Assembly (NCBI GenBank): GCA_030646655.1 | Contig: JAUSLB010000063.1 | Span: forward strand, 1-6,504 | Direction of reading: 5' to 3' | Origin: Deltaproteobacteria bacterium | GTDB lineage: Bacteria > Desulfobacterota > GWC2-55-46 | Length of the DNA: 6,504 nt | Shown: positions 1 to 6,495 of the stretch, in pieces | Position numbering within the stretch: position 1 is the stretch's first letter | Layout of the letters: each line of letters begins with the position of its first letter | Notes under the pieces: generated by a model | The model's input: only the letters and a program-made list of their open reading frames with translations | What the model was told of the DNA's origin: nothing | The model's database searches: none | Position numbers and translations under genes: made by a program

Positions 1-2
1 AG

Positions 3-1430
3 GAGGTCGCTTATATTGTGGAGTATCCTGTTGTCGTAAGGGGCTCATTCGATAAGGAGTTCCTGAATCTTCCGAGGGATGTGGTGGTAAACGCCATGCG
101 GGAGCACCAGAGGTATTTTTCTATTATCGATCCCAAGGGGGCGCTCCTCCCCTATTTCCTGACCGTTGCGAATACGCTGGCAAAGGATATGGAGGTAGTC
201 CGTAAAGGAAATGAACGGGTCTTAAGGGCGCGGCTAAATGACGCCAAGTTCTACTTCGAGCAGGATATAAAAAAGAGGCTCTCTGACAGGGCCGTAACTC
301 TAAAGGGGGTCGTATTTCAGGCAAAGCTCGGGACCTCCTACGAAAAGGTAGAGCGGTTCACTGAGCTTGCGCTCTATATAGGGGCTAAGGTCGGTTTTTC
401 AAGGCCTGCGGAGGCCGACGAGAGGCCGTCGGACTTTTTATCGGACAGCTTGAACCCCGCTGAATACGACCCCAAGAGCGTTGACCCGGGCCTTTACTCA
501 AAGATGGTGCTCGGAAGGGCCGCCATGCTCGCAAAGGCGGACCTGACCTCAGGCATGGTGGGCGAGTTCCCGAAATTGCAGGGCATCATGGGCAGCGTTT
601 ACGCGAACAGGAGCGGAGAGGTGCCTGAGGTGGCGGCCGCTATCTACGAGCATTACCTCCCGGCCACTTCAGGCGGCGCGCTTCCCGCCTCTGTTACGGG
701 CGCGATCGTCAGCATAGCGGATAAGCTCGATACCATCGTAGGGTGCTTCGGGGTAGGTCTGATCCCGACAGGCGCGCAAGACCCATACGCGCTTAGAAGG
801 CAGGCGCTCGGCATAATAGCCATCATGCTCGATAAGGGCTTTACCGTTGATATAGACGAGATGGCCGATGAGTCCCTCGGGCTTTTGGGAAAAAAGCTTA
901 CGAGGGACAAGGGCGAGGTAAAAGACAATGTCCTTGAGTTCTTCAAAGAACGGCTTAAGAACCAGCTCCTCACTCAAGGCCTTTCCTTCGATTCTATCGA
1001 CGCCGTCCTTTCAGCCCCGTGGTTCAACATAGTTGACGCGGTTAAAAGGGTAAAGGCGCTCGAAGGCTTTAAAAAGCACCCTGCCTGCGGCTCCCTTGTC
1101 ATAGCCTTTAAGCGCGTATCGAACATACTTAAAGGGGCCGGGCCTGTAGATAAGAGCCCCGATAAATCATTATTCAAAGAAAAAGAGGAGCGGGAGCTTT
1201 ATGAAGCGAGCTCCGAGATAGCCCCTGTCATAGAGGACTGCTGGAAGAGGGGGGACTACGAGAAGGCGTTCGAGACGCTCGCCTCTATAAAGGATAAGAT
1301 AGACGCCTTCTTCGACAAGGTAATGGTAATGGTGCCTGACGAGAAGATTAAAGTGAACCGCCTCGCCCTCTTAAGCTCTGTGCGCAGCTTATATTTCAGG
1401 ATAGCAGACCTCTCAAGGCTCACGGCGTAG
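3..1430 (+). CDS. glyS: Glycyl-tRNA synthetase beta subunit, 3' part (5' truncated by window edge)
   Basis: This is the C-terminal 475 residues of GlyS, the beta chain of the alpha2/beta2 bacterial glycyl-tRNA synthetase, which charges tRNA-Gly in the cytoplasm. The family is usually about 690 residues, so roughly the first third lies outside the window. The GTG at 18 is not a start: codons from base 3 read EVAYIVEYPVVV, a conserved GlyS stretch, so GTG is an internal Val. Counting that Val as residue 1, visible family blocks are AMREHQRYF (26-34), KADLTSGMVGEFPKLQGIMG (173-192), ADKLDTIVG (234-242), GLIPTGAQDPYALRRQALG (247-265) and KRVSNIL (365-371). The last belongs to the C-terminal DALR-type tRNA-binding domain, which ends in FFDKVMVMV (431-439) and NRLALL. 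Against E. coli GlyS recalled from memory there are about 37 extra residues near 127-165. The identity is certain. glyQ would be expected upstream but is not visible. Confidence 0.97.
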   Translation, partial: EVAYIVEYPVVVRGSFDKEFLNLPRDVVVNAMREHQRYFSIIDPKGALLPYFLTVANTLAKDMEVVRKGNERVLRARLNDAKFYFEQDIKKRLSDRAVTLKGVVFQAKLGTSYEKVERFTELALYIGAKVGFSRPAEADERPSDFLSDSLNPAEYDPKSVDPGLYSKMVLGRAAMLAKADLTSGMVGEFPKLQGIMGSVYANRSGEVPEVAAAIYEHYLPATSGGALPASVTGAIVSIADKLDTIVGCFGVGLIPTGAQDPYALRRQALGIIAIMLDKGFTVDIDEMADESLGLLGKKLTRDKGEVKDNVLEFFKERLKNQLLTQGLSFDSIDAVLSAPWFNIVDAVKRVKALEGFKKHPACGSLVIAFKRVSNILKGAGPVDKSPDKSLFKEKEERELYEASSEIAPVIEDCWKRGDYEKAFETLASIKDKIDAFFDKVMVMVPDEKIKVNRLALLSSVRSLYFRIADLSRLTA

Positions 1431-1558
1431 CCTGCCCCGCCTAAAATATTTTTATCAGCTATAATCCTCAAAAGAAGCCCGAAAAAAATTTTGAGGCGCT
1501 GCTGCCTGAACTTTTCGTGGACTCCTGCTTTTCGGAGATATATGTCAAGGATTAGTCT

Positions 1559-1577
1559 TGGTGGGCTAAGCCCACCA
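1559..1577. repeat. Perfect 8-bp hairpin, orphan palindrome
   Basis: TGGTGGGC (1559-1566) and GCCCACCA (1570-1577) are perfectly complementary around a TAA triloop. Neither side carries a T-run: the + side continues TAAAGAAAAATAT, and the - side continues into AGACTAATCC. It is therefore not a standard intrinsic terminator. It could be a dispersed palindromic repeat unit or a weak RNA-processing or 3'-end stabilising hairpin for the glyS mRNA, about 130 bases past its stop. The structure is seen directly; the role is inferred. Confidence 0.5.
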
Positions 1578-1698
1578 TAAAGAAAAATATAGGTTACCTT
1601 TTTAAATATACAACGTAATGGTAAAATCCACAAACTATCACTTTCAGGAAGGAAGTATTACTCTACCAGACGTAAAGAGTAGCTATCCTCCCGTTTTA

Positions 1699-1734
1699 CA
1701 AAATAAAAAGAGGGCATGATCTCTCATGCCCTCT
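1699..1734 (-). terminator. Rho-independent terminator of the secreted-protein gene
   Basis: AGAGGGCATGA (1709-1719) and TCATGCCCTCT (1724-1734) form a perfect 11-bp stem around the loop TCTC. Read on the - strand, the stem runs straight into TTTTATTTTG, the expected U-tract. The hairpin begins about 22 bases after the TAG stop at 1757. On the + strand the hairpin is followed by GGTCTGTTTCTTT, a weaker and delayed T-rich stretch, so it may also stop read-through from glyS, 279 bases away. Confidence 0.9.
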
Positions 1735-1756
1735 GGTCTGTTTCTTTATCATCCGC

Positions 1757-2254
1757 CTAATCGTCCCAGTGCTTCCCTTTGCCTTTGCCCTTGTGCTCTT
1801 TATTCTCCTCTTTATGCCACTTTTTCTCTGCCTTTTCCCAGTGCTTCTCCTCTTCCCATCCCTTCCAGCTCTTCTTCAGCTGTCCCCACGGGATCCTCTC
1901 GTGGCCGTGCGGCGCTTCCCTGAACCCCGGCGAAAGATTGATTAATACCCCAGGCACCCTTGAGACGCTGATGGATACCCAAGGCCCGTTATAGCCCCCT
2001 GCCCTGTGCCACCGCCCCTTGTAAGGACGGTACCAGTAGCCGTGATAGAAAAGGATATCATCATCCAGATCAGGGATGAAATAGATGTATGTCCCCGGTA
2101 TCACAATGAGCGCGGGAGGAGAGGAGATGACGACGCCCGGCATGGGCGCGTTTATGCCTATGTTGATGTTTATCTCTCCGGACGCCTTCGAAGGGAGGCT
2201 CAAGGCAAGCGCGAATGCAAGCGTGATTATTAAAGACAGAAGGTATTTTCTCAT
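1757..2254 (-). CDS. Small secreted protein of unknown function with aromatic core and Lys/Glu/Trp-rich tail
   Basis: This is a 165-residue predicted exported protein. A Sec signal peptide is clear: MRK, then a hydrophobic stretch (about residues 4-20), then PSKA with likely cleavage after Ala24. The mature core has a beta-like hydrophobic, Pro-rich part (about 36-62), then DLDDDILFYHGYWYRPYKG (62-80), RWHRAGGYNGPW (81-92), and RVPGVLINLSPGFR to about 112. I recall similar YWYRP..GRWYRA..YNGPW blocks in uncharacterised exported proteins of Geobacter-like bacteria; no biochemical function is known to me. The tail (about 126-165) is low-complexity with many Lys, Glu, His and Trp and ends in GKGKGKHWDD. 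The ATG at 2254 is preferred over an in-frame TTG at 2284 because AAGGGG lies 6 bases upstream and the signal peptide then starts normally. The gene has its own terminator. It may sit in the periplasm or on the envelope. Expression is well supported; the function is unknown. Confidence 0.85.
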   Translation of the reverse strand: MRKYLLSLIITLAFALALSLPSKASGEININIGINAPMPGVVISSPPALIVIPGTYIYFIPDLDDDILFYHGYWYRPYKGRWHRAGGYNGPWVSISVSRVPGVLINLSPGFREAPHGHERIPWGQLKKSWKGWEEEKHWEKAEKKWHKEENKEHKGKGKGKHWDD

Positions 2255-2260
2255 ACTTAG

Positions 2261-2269
2261 CCCCTTTTT
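2261..2269 (-). promoter_or_regulatory. Ribosome binding site deciding the start of the secreted-protein gene
   Basis: On the - strand the sequence AAAAAGGGG ends 6 bases before the ATG at 2254, a well-placed Shine-Dalgarno sequence. It overlaps a small CCTT/AAGG inverted repeat with an AAA loop, a marginal 4-bp hairpin that could partly hide the site. It selects the ATG over the upstream TTG at 2284. Confidence 0.75.
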
Positions 2270-2276
2270 AAGGTTT

Positions 2277-2303
2277 TGGAGCAAGACCGCTCCACCAATA
2301 ATA
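2277..2303 (-). promoter_or_regulatory. Leader hairpin and possible -10 element of the secreted-protein gene
   Basis: TGGAGC (2277-2282) and GCTCCA (2289-2294) make a perfect 6-bp stem with a 6-base loop, 22 bases before the start codon. Just upstream on the - strand is TATTAT (2298-2303), a 5-of-6 match to a sigma-70 -10 box, which would start transcription at or inside the hairpin. No good -35 hexamer is visible at the right distance, so the promoter call is weak. The hairpin itself is certain as sequence. Confidence 0.3.
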
Positions 2304-2355
2304 TCGGCATGGACAGATTATTTATGTAGCAAAAGTTACAAGAGAAAATTCCATA

Positions 2356-2390
2356 ATAAAACCTTGAACCCGGCCTCAGCCTCTCGCCGG
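2356..2390 (-). terminator. Possible weak terminator after uvrA
   Basis: After the uvrA stop, the - strand has CCGGC (from + 2386-2390), an 11-base loop and GCCGG (2370-2374), then GTTCAAGG before a short TTTTATT. The T-run begins about 8 bases after the stem and the stem is only 5 bp, so this is a poor intrinsic terminator. Partial read-through into the secreted-protein gene is possible. Confidence 0.3.
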
Positions 2391-2406
2391 CGCATCTCCC
2401 CTTAGC

Positions 2407-5256
2407 TTATTTTACGGCAACCATCCCCGGCCTCTTCCTTAATGCCTCCTTTAAATAAAACCCCGTATATGAGCCCTTTGCCACGGCTACTTCCTCGGGC
2501 GTGCCTGTGGCGATTATCCTGCCGCCCTCATCGCCCCCTTCAGGGCCGAGGTCGATAATATGGTCAGCGGACTTTATCACATCGAGGTTATGCTCTATTA
2601 TCACTATCGTATTCCCGGCGGAGCGCAGGCTCATGAGCACATCGAGGAGCTTCTTTATATCGTCGAAGTGCAGGCCCGTAGTAGGCTCATCGAGTATATA
2701 GACCGTCTTACCGGTGGCCCTCTTGGAAAGCTCTCTCGACAGCTTTATCCTTTGCGCCTCTCCTCCTGACAGGGTGGTGGAGGGCTGGCCTACCTTAATG
2801 TATCCGAGCCCCACATCGTTAAGTGTCTTGAGCTTATCCTTTACATGCGGGATATTCTCAAAAAAGCTTAGCGCCTCGGTTACGGTCAGGTCAAGGCACT
2901 CCGAGATGTTTTTGCCCTTGTAGCGTATCTCTAATGTATCCCTGTTATATCTTGCGCCCCTGCATACATCGCATGTGACATAGACATCCGGGAGGAAGTG
3001 CATCTCGACCTTTATCAGCCCGTCGCCCTTGCATGCCTCGCACCTCCCGCCCTTCACATTGAAGCTGAACCTCCCCTGATTGTAGCCGCGCACGCGCGCC
3101 TCGGGCAGAGAACTGAAAAGCTCCCTTATCGGCGTAAAAAGGCCCGTGTATGTGGCGGGGTTTGACCTCGGTGTCCTGCCTATGGGGGACTGGTCTATGT
3201 CGATAACCTTATCAACGAACTCAAGCCCTGTAATGGAGGATACCTCGCCTGCCTTTTCCTTCGAGTCATAAAGCCTCTTTGCGAGGTTCCTGTAAAGGGT
3301 GTCGACAACGAGCGTGCTCTTGCCTGACCCTGAGACCCCCGTAACGCAGGTCATAAGACCTACGGGTATCTTTACGGTGATGTCCTTAAGGTTATTCGCC
3401 CGCAGATCCTTTAGGGTGAGATACCTCCCGTTCGGCCTCTGCCTCTTCTCAGGCACTGGGATCTCGCATTCGCCCGAAAGATATCTGCCCGTAATAGACC
3501 TCGGGTTCTGGATAATCTCCCCGTAAGTCCCTTTTGCCACGACCTCGCCGCCCCGGACTCCCGCGCCCGGCCCCATGTCTATGACATAGTCGGCCTCCCG
3601 CATAGTCTCCTCGTCGTGCTCCACTACAAGCACTGTGTTGCCCATATCCCGCAGCCTCTTCAACGCCGAAAGGAGCCTCCTGTTGTCCCTCTGGTGGAGG
3701 CCTATCGAGGGCTCATCGAGTATATATAGGACCCCGACAAGGCTGGACCCTATCTGCGTGGCGAGCCTGATCCTCTGCCCCTCGCCCCCGGATAAGGTCG
3801 AGGCCGCCCTGTCCAGAGAGATATAATCAAGCCCGACATTGGCGAGGAAATTGAGCCTCTCGCCGACCTCCTTCAATACCCTCCTCGCTATCTCCTGCTG
3901 CTGGGGGGTCAACTTAAGCGCCCTAAAGAAAAAGATGGCGTCCTTGATCGACATCTTAACGATATCCCATACGGATTTACCGTCTATTTTTATATAGAGC
4001 GCCTCTTTCTTAAGCCTTGAGCCGTTGCAGACCGGGCAGGGCTGGGAGTTCATGAACCGCTCGAGGTCCTCTCTCACGTCCTCTGAGTCAGTCTCGTGGT
4101 AGCGCCTCTCAAGGTTCTTTAATACCCCTTCGAAGGTCTGAGTATAGGTGTACTTTGACCTGCTGCTCGCGTAATAGAACTCTATCTCCTCTTCGCCTGA
4201 GCCGTTAAGTATTATATTTTTTATGTTCGCGTGCAGTTTCTTATAAGGCGTATTGACGCTGAACTTATAATGCCTGGCCAAGCTCTCGAGCATCTCCAGA
4301 TACCACTTGGTGGCCTTCTTGCCCCCGGCCCTGCCCCACGCGGCTATCGCGCCTGAGGCAAGCGACAGGTTCGGGTCGGGCACAACGAGCTCAGGGTCGA
4401 AGTAGAACTTCTCGCCGAGCCCCTTGCACTCCTCGCAAGCGCCGTAGGGGCTGTTAAATGAGAATGTCGTTGGGTTAATCTCAGGGTAGCTTATCCCGCA
4501 CTCAGTGCATGAGAGCTTCTCGTTAAAGAGGATCTCCTTTCCCCCGTTCACCTCTACTTTGACGAGCCCTCCTGAGAGTCTCGCGGCTACCTCCAGCGAA
4601 TCCGTAAGCCTCCTTAGGATGCTTTCCTTCATAATGAGGCGGTCGATTACGACATCTATATAATGCTTCTTCCTCTTATCGAGGCTTATTATATCCTCCA
4701 AGTCCTTGAGCTCGCCGTTGAGCTTTATCTTCGTGTATCCGTCCTTACGGAACGATTCAAGCTCTTTCCTGTACTCGCCCTTCCTCCCGCGCACGATCGG
4801 GGATAAGAGCACTACCCTTGACCCCGTTGGCAGCTCCATGATCCTGTCAGCCATCTGCTGGATGGTCTGGGAAGCGATGACATGGCCGCAGTTATAGCAA
4901 TGCGGCGTGCCGACCCTCGCGAATAAGAGCCTTAAATAGTCATAGACCTCAGTCACCGTGCCGACCGTGGAGCGCGGGTTCTTGGATGTAGTCTTCTGCT
5001 CTATGGAGATGGCTGGAGAAAGGCCTTCGATGGATTCTACATCGGGCTTGTCCATCTGCTCGAGGAACTGCCTCGCGTAGCCAGAGAGGCTCTCGACATA
5101 TCTCCTCTGGCCTTCTGCGTAGATGGTGTCGAACGCGAGCGAGGATTTGCCTGACCCGGACACCCCTGTTATGACAACGAACCTGTCCCTCGGTATCTCA
5201 AGGTCTATGGATTTGAGGTTATGCTCCCTCGCGCCTTTTATGATTATCTTGTCCAT
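2407..5256 (-). CDS. uvrA: Excinuclease ABC subunit UvrA
   Basis: UvrA is the DNA-damage-sensing ATPase of nucleotide excision repair; it works as a dimer and loads UvrB on lesions. Numbering here is from a GTG at 5313, 19 residues upstream of the called start. Two ABC ATPase modules are complete: Walker A GVSGSGKS (50-57), signature LSGGEGQR (507-514), Walker [12 protein letters not shown] (530-540); then Walker [10 protein letters not shown] (659-667), signature LSGGEAQR (848-855), Walker [12 protein letters not shown] (872-882). Zinc-binding Cys pairs are C269/C272 with C293/C296, C758/C761 with C781/C784, and extra pairs C139/C142 and C426/C429. The ATG at 5256 is chosen because [15 protein letters not shown] is where the family normally begins, giving 949 residues (typical about 940). 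Neither it nor the GTG has a well-spaced Shine-Dalgarno site. It follows pdxA by 99 bases, or 42 if the GTG is used, and is probably co-transcribed with it. No LexA-type box was recognised. Confidence 0.97.
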   Translation of the reverse strand: MDKIIIKGAREHNLKSIDLEIPRDRFVVITGVSGSGKSSLAFDTIYAEGQRRYVESLSGYARQFLEQMDKPDVESIEGLSPAISIEQKTTSKNPRSTVGTVTEVYDYLRLLFARVGTPHCYNCGHVIASQTIQQMADRIMELPTGSRVVLLSPIVRGRKGEYRKELESFRKDGYTKIKLNGELKDLEDIISLDKRKKHYIDVVIDRLIMKESILRRLTDSLEVAARLSGGLVKVEVNGGKEILFNEKLSCTECGISYPEINPTTFSFNSPYGACEECKGLGEKFYFDPELVVPDPNLSLASGAIAAWGRAGGKKATKWYLEMLESLARHYKFSVNTPYKKLHANIKNIILNGSGEEEIEFYYASSRSKYTYTQTFEGVLKNLERRYHETDSEDVREDLERFMNSQPCPVCNGSRLKKEALYIKIDGKSVWDIVKMSIKDAIFFFRALKLTPQQQEIARRVLKEVGERLNFLANVGLDYISLDRAASTLSGGEGQRIRLATQIGSSLVGVLYILDEPSIGLHQRDNRRLLSALKRLRDMGNTVLVVEHDEETMREADYVIDMGPGAGVRGGEVVAKGTYGEIIQNPRSITGRYLSGECEIPVPEKRQRPNGRYLTLKDLRANNLKDITVKIPVGLMTCVTGVSGSGKSTLVVDTLYRNLAKRLYDSKEKAGEVSSITGLEFVDKVIDIDQSPIGRTPRSNPATYTGLFTPIRELFSSLPEARVRGYNQGRFSFNVKGGRCEACKGDGLIKVEMHFLPDVYVTCDVCRGARYNRDTLEIRYKGKNISECLDLTVTEALSFFENIPHVKDKLKTLNDVGLGYIKVGQPSTTLSGGEAQRIKLSRELSKRATGKTVYILDEPTTGLHFDDIKKLLDVLMSLRSAGNTIVIIEHNLDVIKSADHIIDLGPEGGDEGGRIIATGTPEEVAVAKGSYTGFYLKEALRKRPGMVAVK

Positions 5257-5298
5257 GCCCGGTTCTTGGCTTTCTGTTTTCTCGTTGCTTTCTTTATA

Positions 5299-5346
5299 AT
5301 CCCCCTCTGCCACCCTTTAGAAAAGGGGGGTTAGCGGATCCCCCAT
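5299..5346. repeat. C/G-run inverted repeat in the pdxA-uvrA gap
   Basis: On the + strand CCACCCTTT (5310-5318) faces AAAGGGGGG (5322-5330), a 9-bp stem with one A.G mismatch and an AGA triloop. It is flanked by C-runs at 5301-5305 and 5340-5344. The G-run 5325-5330 can pair with any of three C-runs, so mutually exclusive hairpins are possible. The pattern CCCCT...CCCTTT..AAAGGGGGG...CCCCC resembles short dispersed palindromic repeats common between genes in many Nitrospirota and proteobacterial genomes, which is recollection and not a match I could test. It fills most of the gap between pdxA and uvrA, and in the - strand RNA contains a Shine-Dalgarno-like GAGGGGG that has no usable start codon after it. 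Confidence 0.65.
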
Positions 5347-5355
5347 TAAACTATT

Positions 5356-6324
5356 TTACCGCCCTTTTCTCCTTAATGCCATTTCAACCGCCATCTCGAT
5401 GGCGGATACGAGGCTCTCAGGGCTTGCGATGCCCTTCCACGCTATATCGTAGGCTGTCCCGTGGTCAACCGAGGTCCTTATGATGGGCAGGCCCAGAGTC
5501 GCGTTCACCCCGTCCTCGAAATGGAGGAGCTTTAGCGGCCCCAAGCCCTGATCGTGGTACATGCATATAACGCAGTCGAACTCTTTTTTCCTGACAGCCC
5601 TGAAGAATGCCGTATCCGGCGGGAGCGGCCCTATGGCGTTTATCCCGGCCCTTTGCGCCCTTTTTATCGCCGGGGCTATAATCCTTTTCTCCTCATCCCC
5701 GAAAAGCCCTCCTTCTCCCGCGTGAGGGTTTAAGCCGGCAACTCCTATCCTCGGGGGGGGCCTTTTAAGCCCGAAGTCCCTTTTAAACGCCTTATCGGTA
5801 ATCCTGATAGTTTTAAGGACAGCCTCTTTTGTAATAAGCCTCGGCACATCCTTTATGGCCTCGTGGATGGTCACGAGCACGACCTTAAGGTCAGAGCCTC
5901 CGAGCATCATGCGGAAATCTTTTGTCTTCGTGAGGTGCGCGATGAACTCGGTATGACCCGGGAACCTGAAACCCGCCTTCTTCGCGGCCTCCTTGCTTAT
6001 CGGGGCTGTGACGATAGCCTCAGCCTCCCCCTCGCTTGCCATTCTGACAGCCTCTTTTACATAGGCTATCATCGCTTTAGAGGATTCCCTTGTAGGCCTT
6101 CCGGGCTTCAGGGTTTTGATATCCAGATTGGAGATGCTTTTGACCCTCTGAGGCGCCGGGGGCTTTAATTTAAGCTTATCGGCAAGATGGTTCAATACTC
6201 CCGCGTCCCCGATTACAACAGGCTCTGAGATGCGCCTGACCCTTTTATCCTCAAGCGCCTTAAGGATAATCTCCGGGCCGACCCCTGCGGGGTCTCCCAT
6301 CGTTATCGCGATCTTTGGTTTCAT
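5356..6324 (-). CDS. pdxA: 4-hydroxythreonine-4-phosphate dehydrogenase PdxA
   Basis: PdxA oxidises 4-phosphohydroxy-L-threonine with NAD; the product decarboxylates to 3-amino-2-oxopropyl phosphate, used with deoxyxylulose phosphate by PdxJ to make pyridoxine phosphate (cytoplasmic). The 322-residue length is typical. Visible motifs: the N-terminal ITMGDPAGVGPEI (7-19), GHTE (123-126), and the three metal-binding His in VTIHEAIKDV (H154), GLNPHAGE (H201) and MYHDQGLGP (H257), plus LPPDTAF (234-240) and SVDHGTAYDIA (285-295). The ATG at 6324 is right because the family starts with this block. No purine-rich Shine-Dalgarno sequence precedes it: the bases before ATG read CTGCTAAAAATAC. The relative PdxA2 (4-phosphothreonate dehydrogenase) shares these motifs and cannot be excluded by sequence alone, but no sugar-acid catabolic genes are nearby, which favours the B6 role. 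It heads a likely pdxA-uvrA unit. Confidence 0.95.
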   Translation of the reverse strand: MKPKIAITMGDPAGVGPEIILKALEDKRVRRISEPVVIGDAGVLNHLADKLKLKPPAPQRVKSISNLDIKTLKPGRPTRESSKAMIAYVKEAVRMASEGEAEAIVTAPISKEAAKKAGFRFPGHTEFIAHLTKTKDFRMMLGGSDLKVVLVTIHEAIKDVPRLITKEAVLKTIRITDKAFKRDFGLKRPPPRIGVAGLNPHAGEGGLFGDEEKRIIAPAIKRAQRAGINAIGPLPPDTAFFRAVRKKEFDCVICMYHDQGLGPLKLLHFEDGVNATLGLPIIRTSVDHGTAYDIAWKGIASPESLVSAIEMAVEMALRRKGR

Positions 6325-6331
6325 GTATTTT

Positions 6332-6495
6332 TAGCAGGTTGCTTCAAGCCGCAATCTGCTACGCAATCCATGGAAGGATTGCCAAATTGTGAGACCGAAA
6401 AGTCGAGCAATTTGTAAGATTTGGACGTCTGGATGCTCGCCGGCTCACGAAGTGATAAGGCGAGCTATATAAATGAAAAATTTCCTTGCCGGAAA
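6332..6495 (+). other. Cluster of five consecutive hairpins upstream of pdxA; possible structured RNA or structured repeat
   Basis: Five inverted repeats follow each other. H1: TAGCAGGTTGC (6332-6342) with GCAATCTGCTA (6351-6361), 11 bp including one G.U. H2: GCAATCC (6363-6369) with GGATTGC (6376-6382), loop ATGGAA. H3: AAATTG (6384-6389) with CAATTT (6408-6413), continuing through U.G, G.A and A.G pairs to GAC/GTC around loop CGAAAA. H4: GCTCGCC (6435-6441) with GGCGAGC (6459-6465), enclosing TCAC-GAA-GTGA (6445-6455). H5: TTTCC (6481-6485) with GGAAA (6491-6495). H1-H3 are separated by single bases. The G.U and tandem G.A pairs exist only if the + strand is the RNA; read as the - strand leader of pdxA they become mismatches. 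It could be a + strand regulatory leader or small RNA, a mobile-element structured end, or a dispersed repeat. I recognise no known RNA family. Confidence 0.45.

Larger units (their letters stand above)
1431..1756. other. Convergent intergenic region between glyS and the secreted-protein gene
   Basis: This 326-base gap lies between two genes that face each other, and I see no convincing gene in it. It contains an inverted repeat CCTCAAAA/TTTTGAGG (1466-1473 and 1489-1496) with a 15-base loop, an orphan hairpin at 1559-1577, and a weak inverted repeat TACTCT/AGAGTA (1659-1664 and 1676-1681) followed after some bases by CCCGTTTTAC. A strong - strand terminator lies at its right end. No hairpin directly followed by a T-run on the + strand is obvious close to the glyS stop, so glyS termination is unassigned. 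A - strand reading frame crosses part of this gap but continues deep inside glyS and resembles no family I know. Confidence 0.6.

Noticed and set aside
18..20. GTG as the start of glyS
   Set aside because: The frame is open to base 3 and the residues before it match the conserved GlyS sequence, so the gene is truncated by the window and the GTG codes an internal Val.
1256..1633. - strand frame of 125 codons crossing the glyS end
   Set aside because: About half lies antisense inside glyS; its product has no recognisable family, it shows no convincing ribosome site, and part of it reads through the orphan palindrome.
2282..2284. TTG as the start of the secreted protein
   Set aside because: It would add ten residues before the signal peptide, has no ribosome site, and falls in the leader hairpin; ATG 2254 has a good AAGGGG at 6 bases.
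2277..2299. Sigma-54-like TTGG...TTGC pattern upstream of the secreted-protein gene (- strand)
   Set aside because: The spacing between the GG and GC pairs is 12 bases (or 9 with the second GG) instead of the required 10, and the motif is largely made by the TGGAGC/GCTCCA hairpin.
6280..6294. GACCCC-TGC-GGGGTC perfect palindrome
   Set aside because: It lies on the codons of the conserved GDPAGV motif at the PdxA N-terminus, so coding constraint explains it well enough.
6370..6417. Small + strand frame MEGLPNCETEKSSNL starting at 6370
   Set aside because: Only 15 codons, no ribosome site, and it lies across hairpins H2 and H3, so the structure explains the sequence better.
6332..6465. Retron or group II intron RNA as the identity of the hairpin cluster
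   Set aside because: A TTAGC occurs at the start, but I see no matching long terminal inverted repeats, no intron boundary or domain V signature, and no reverse transcriptase in the window.
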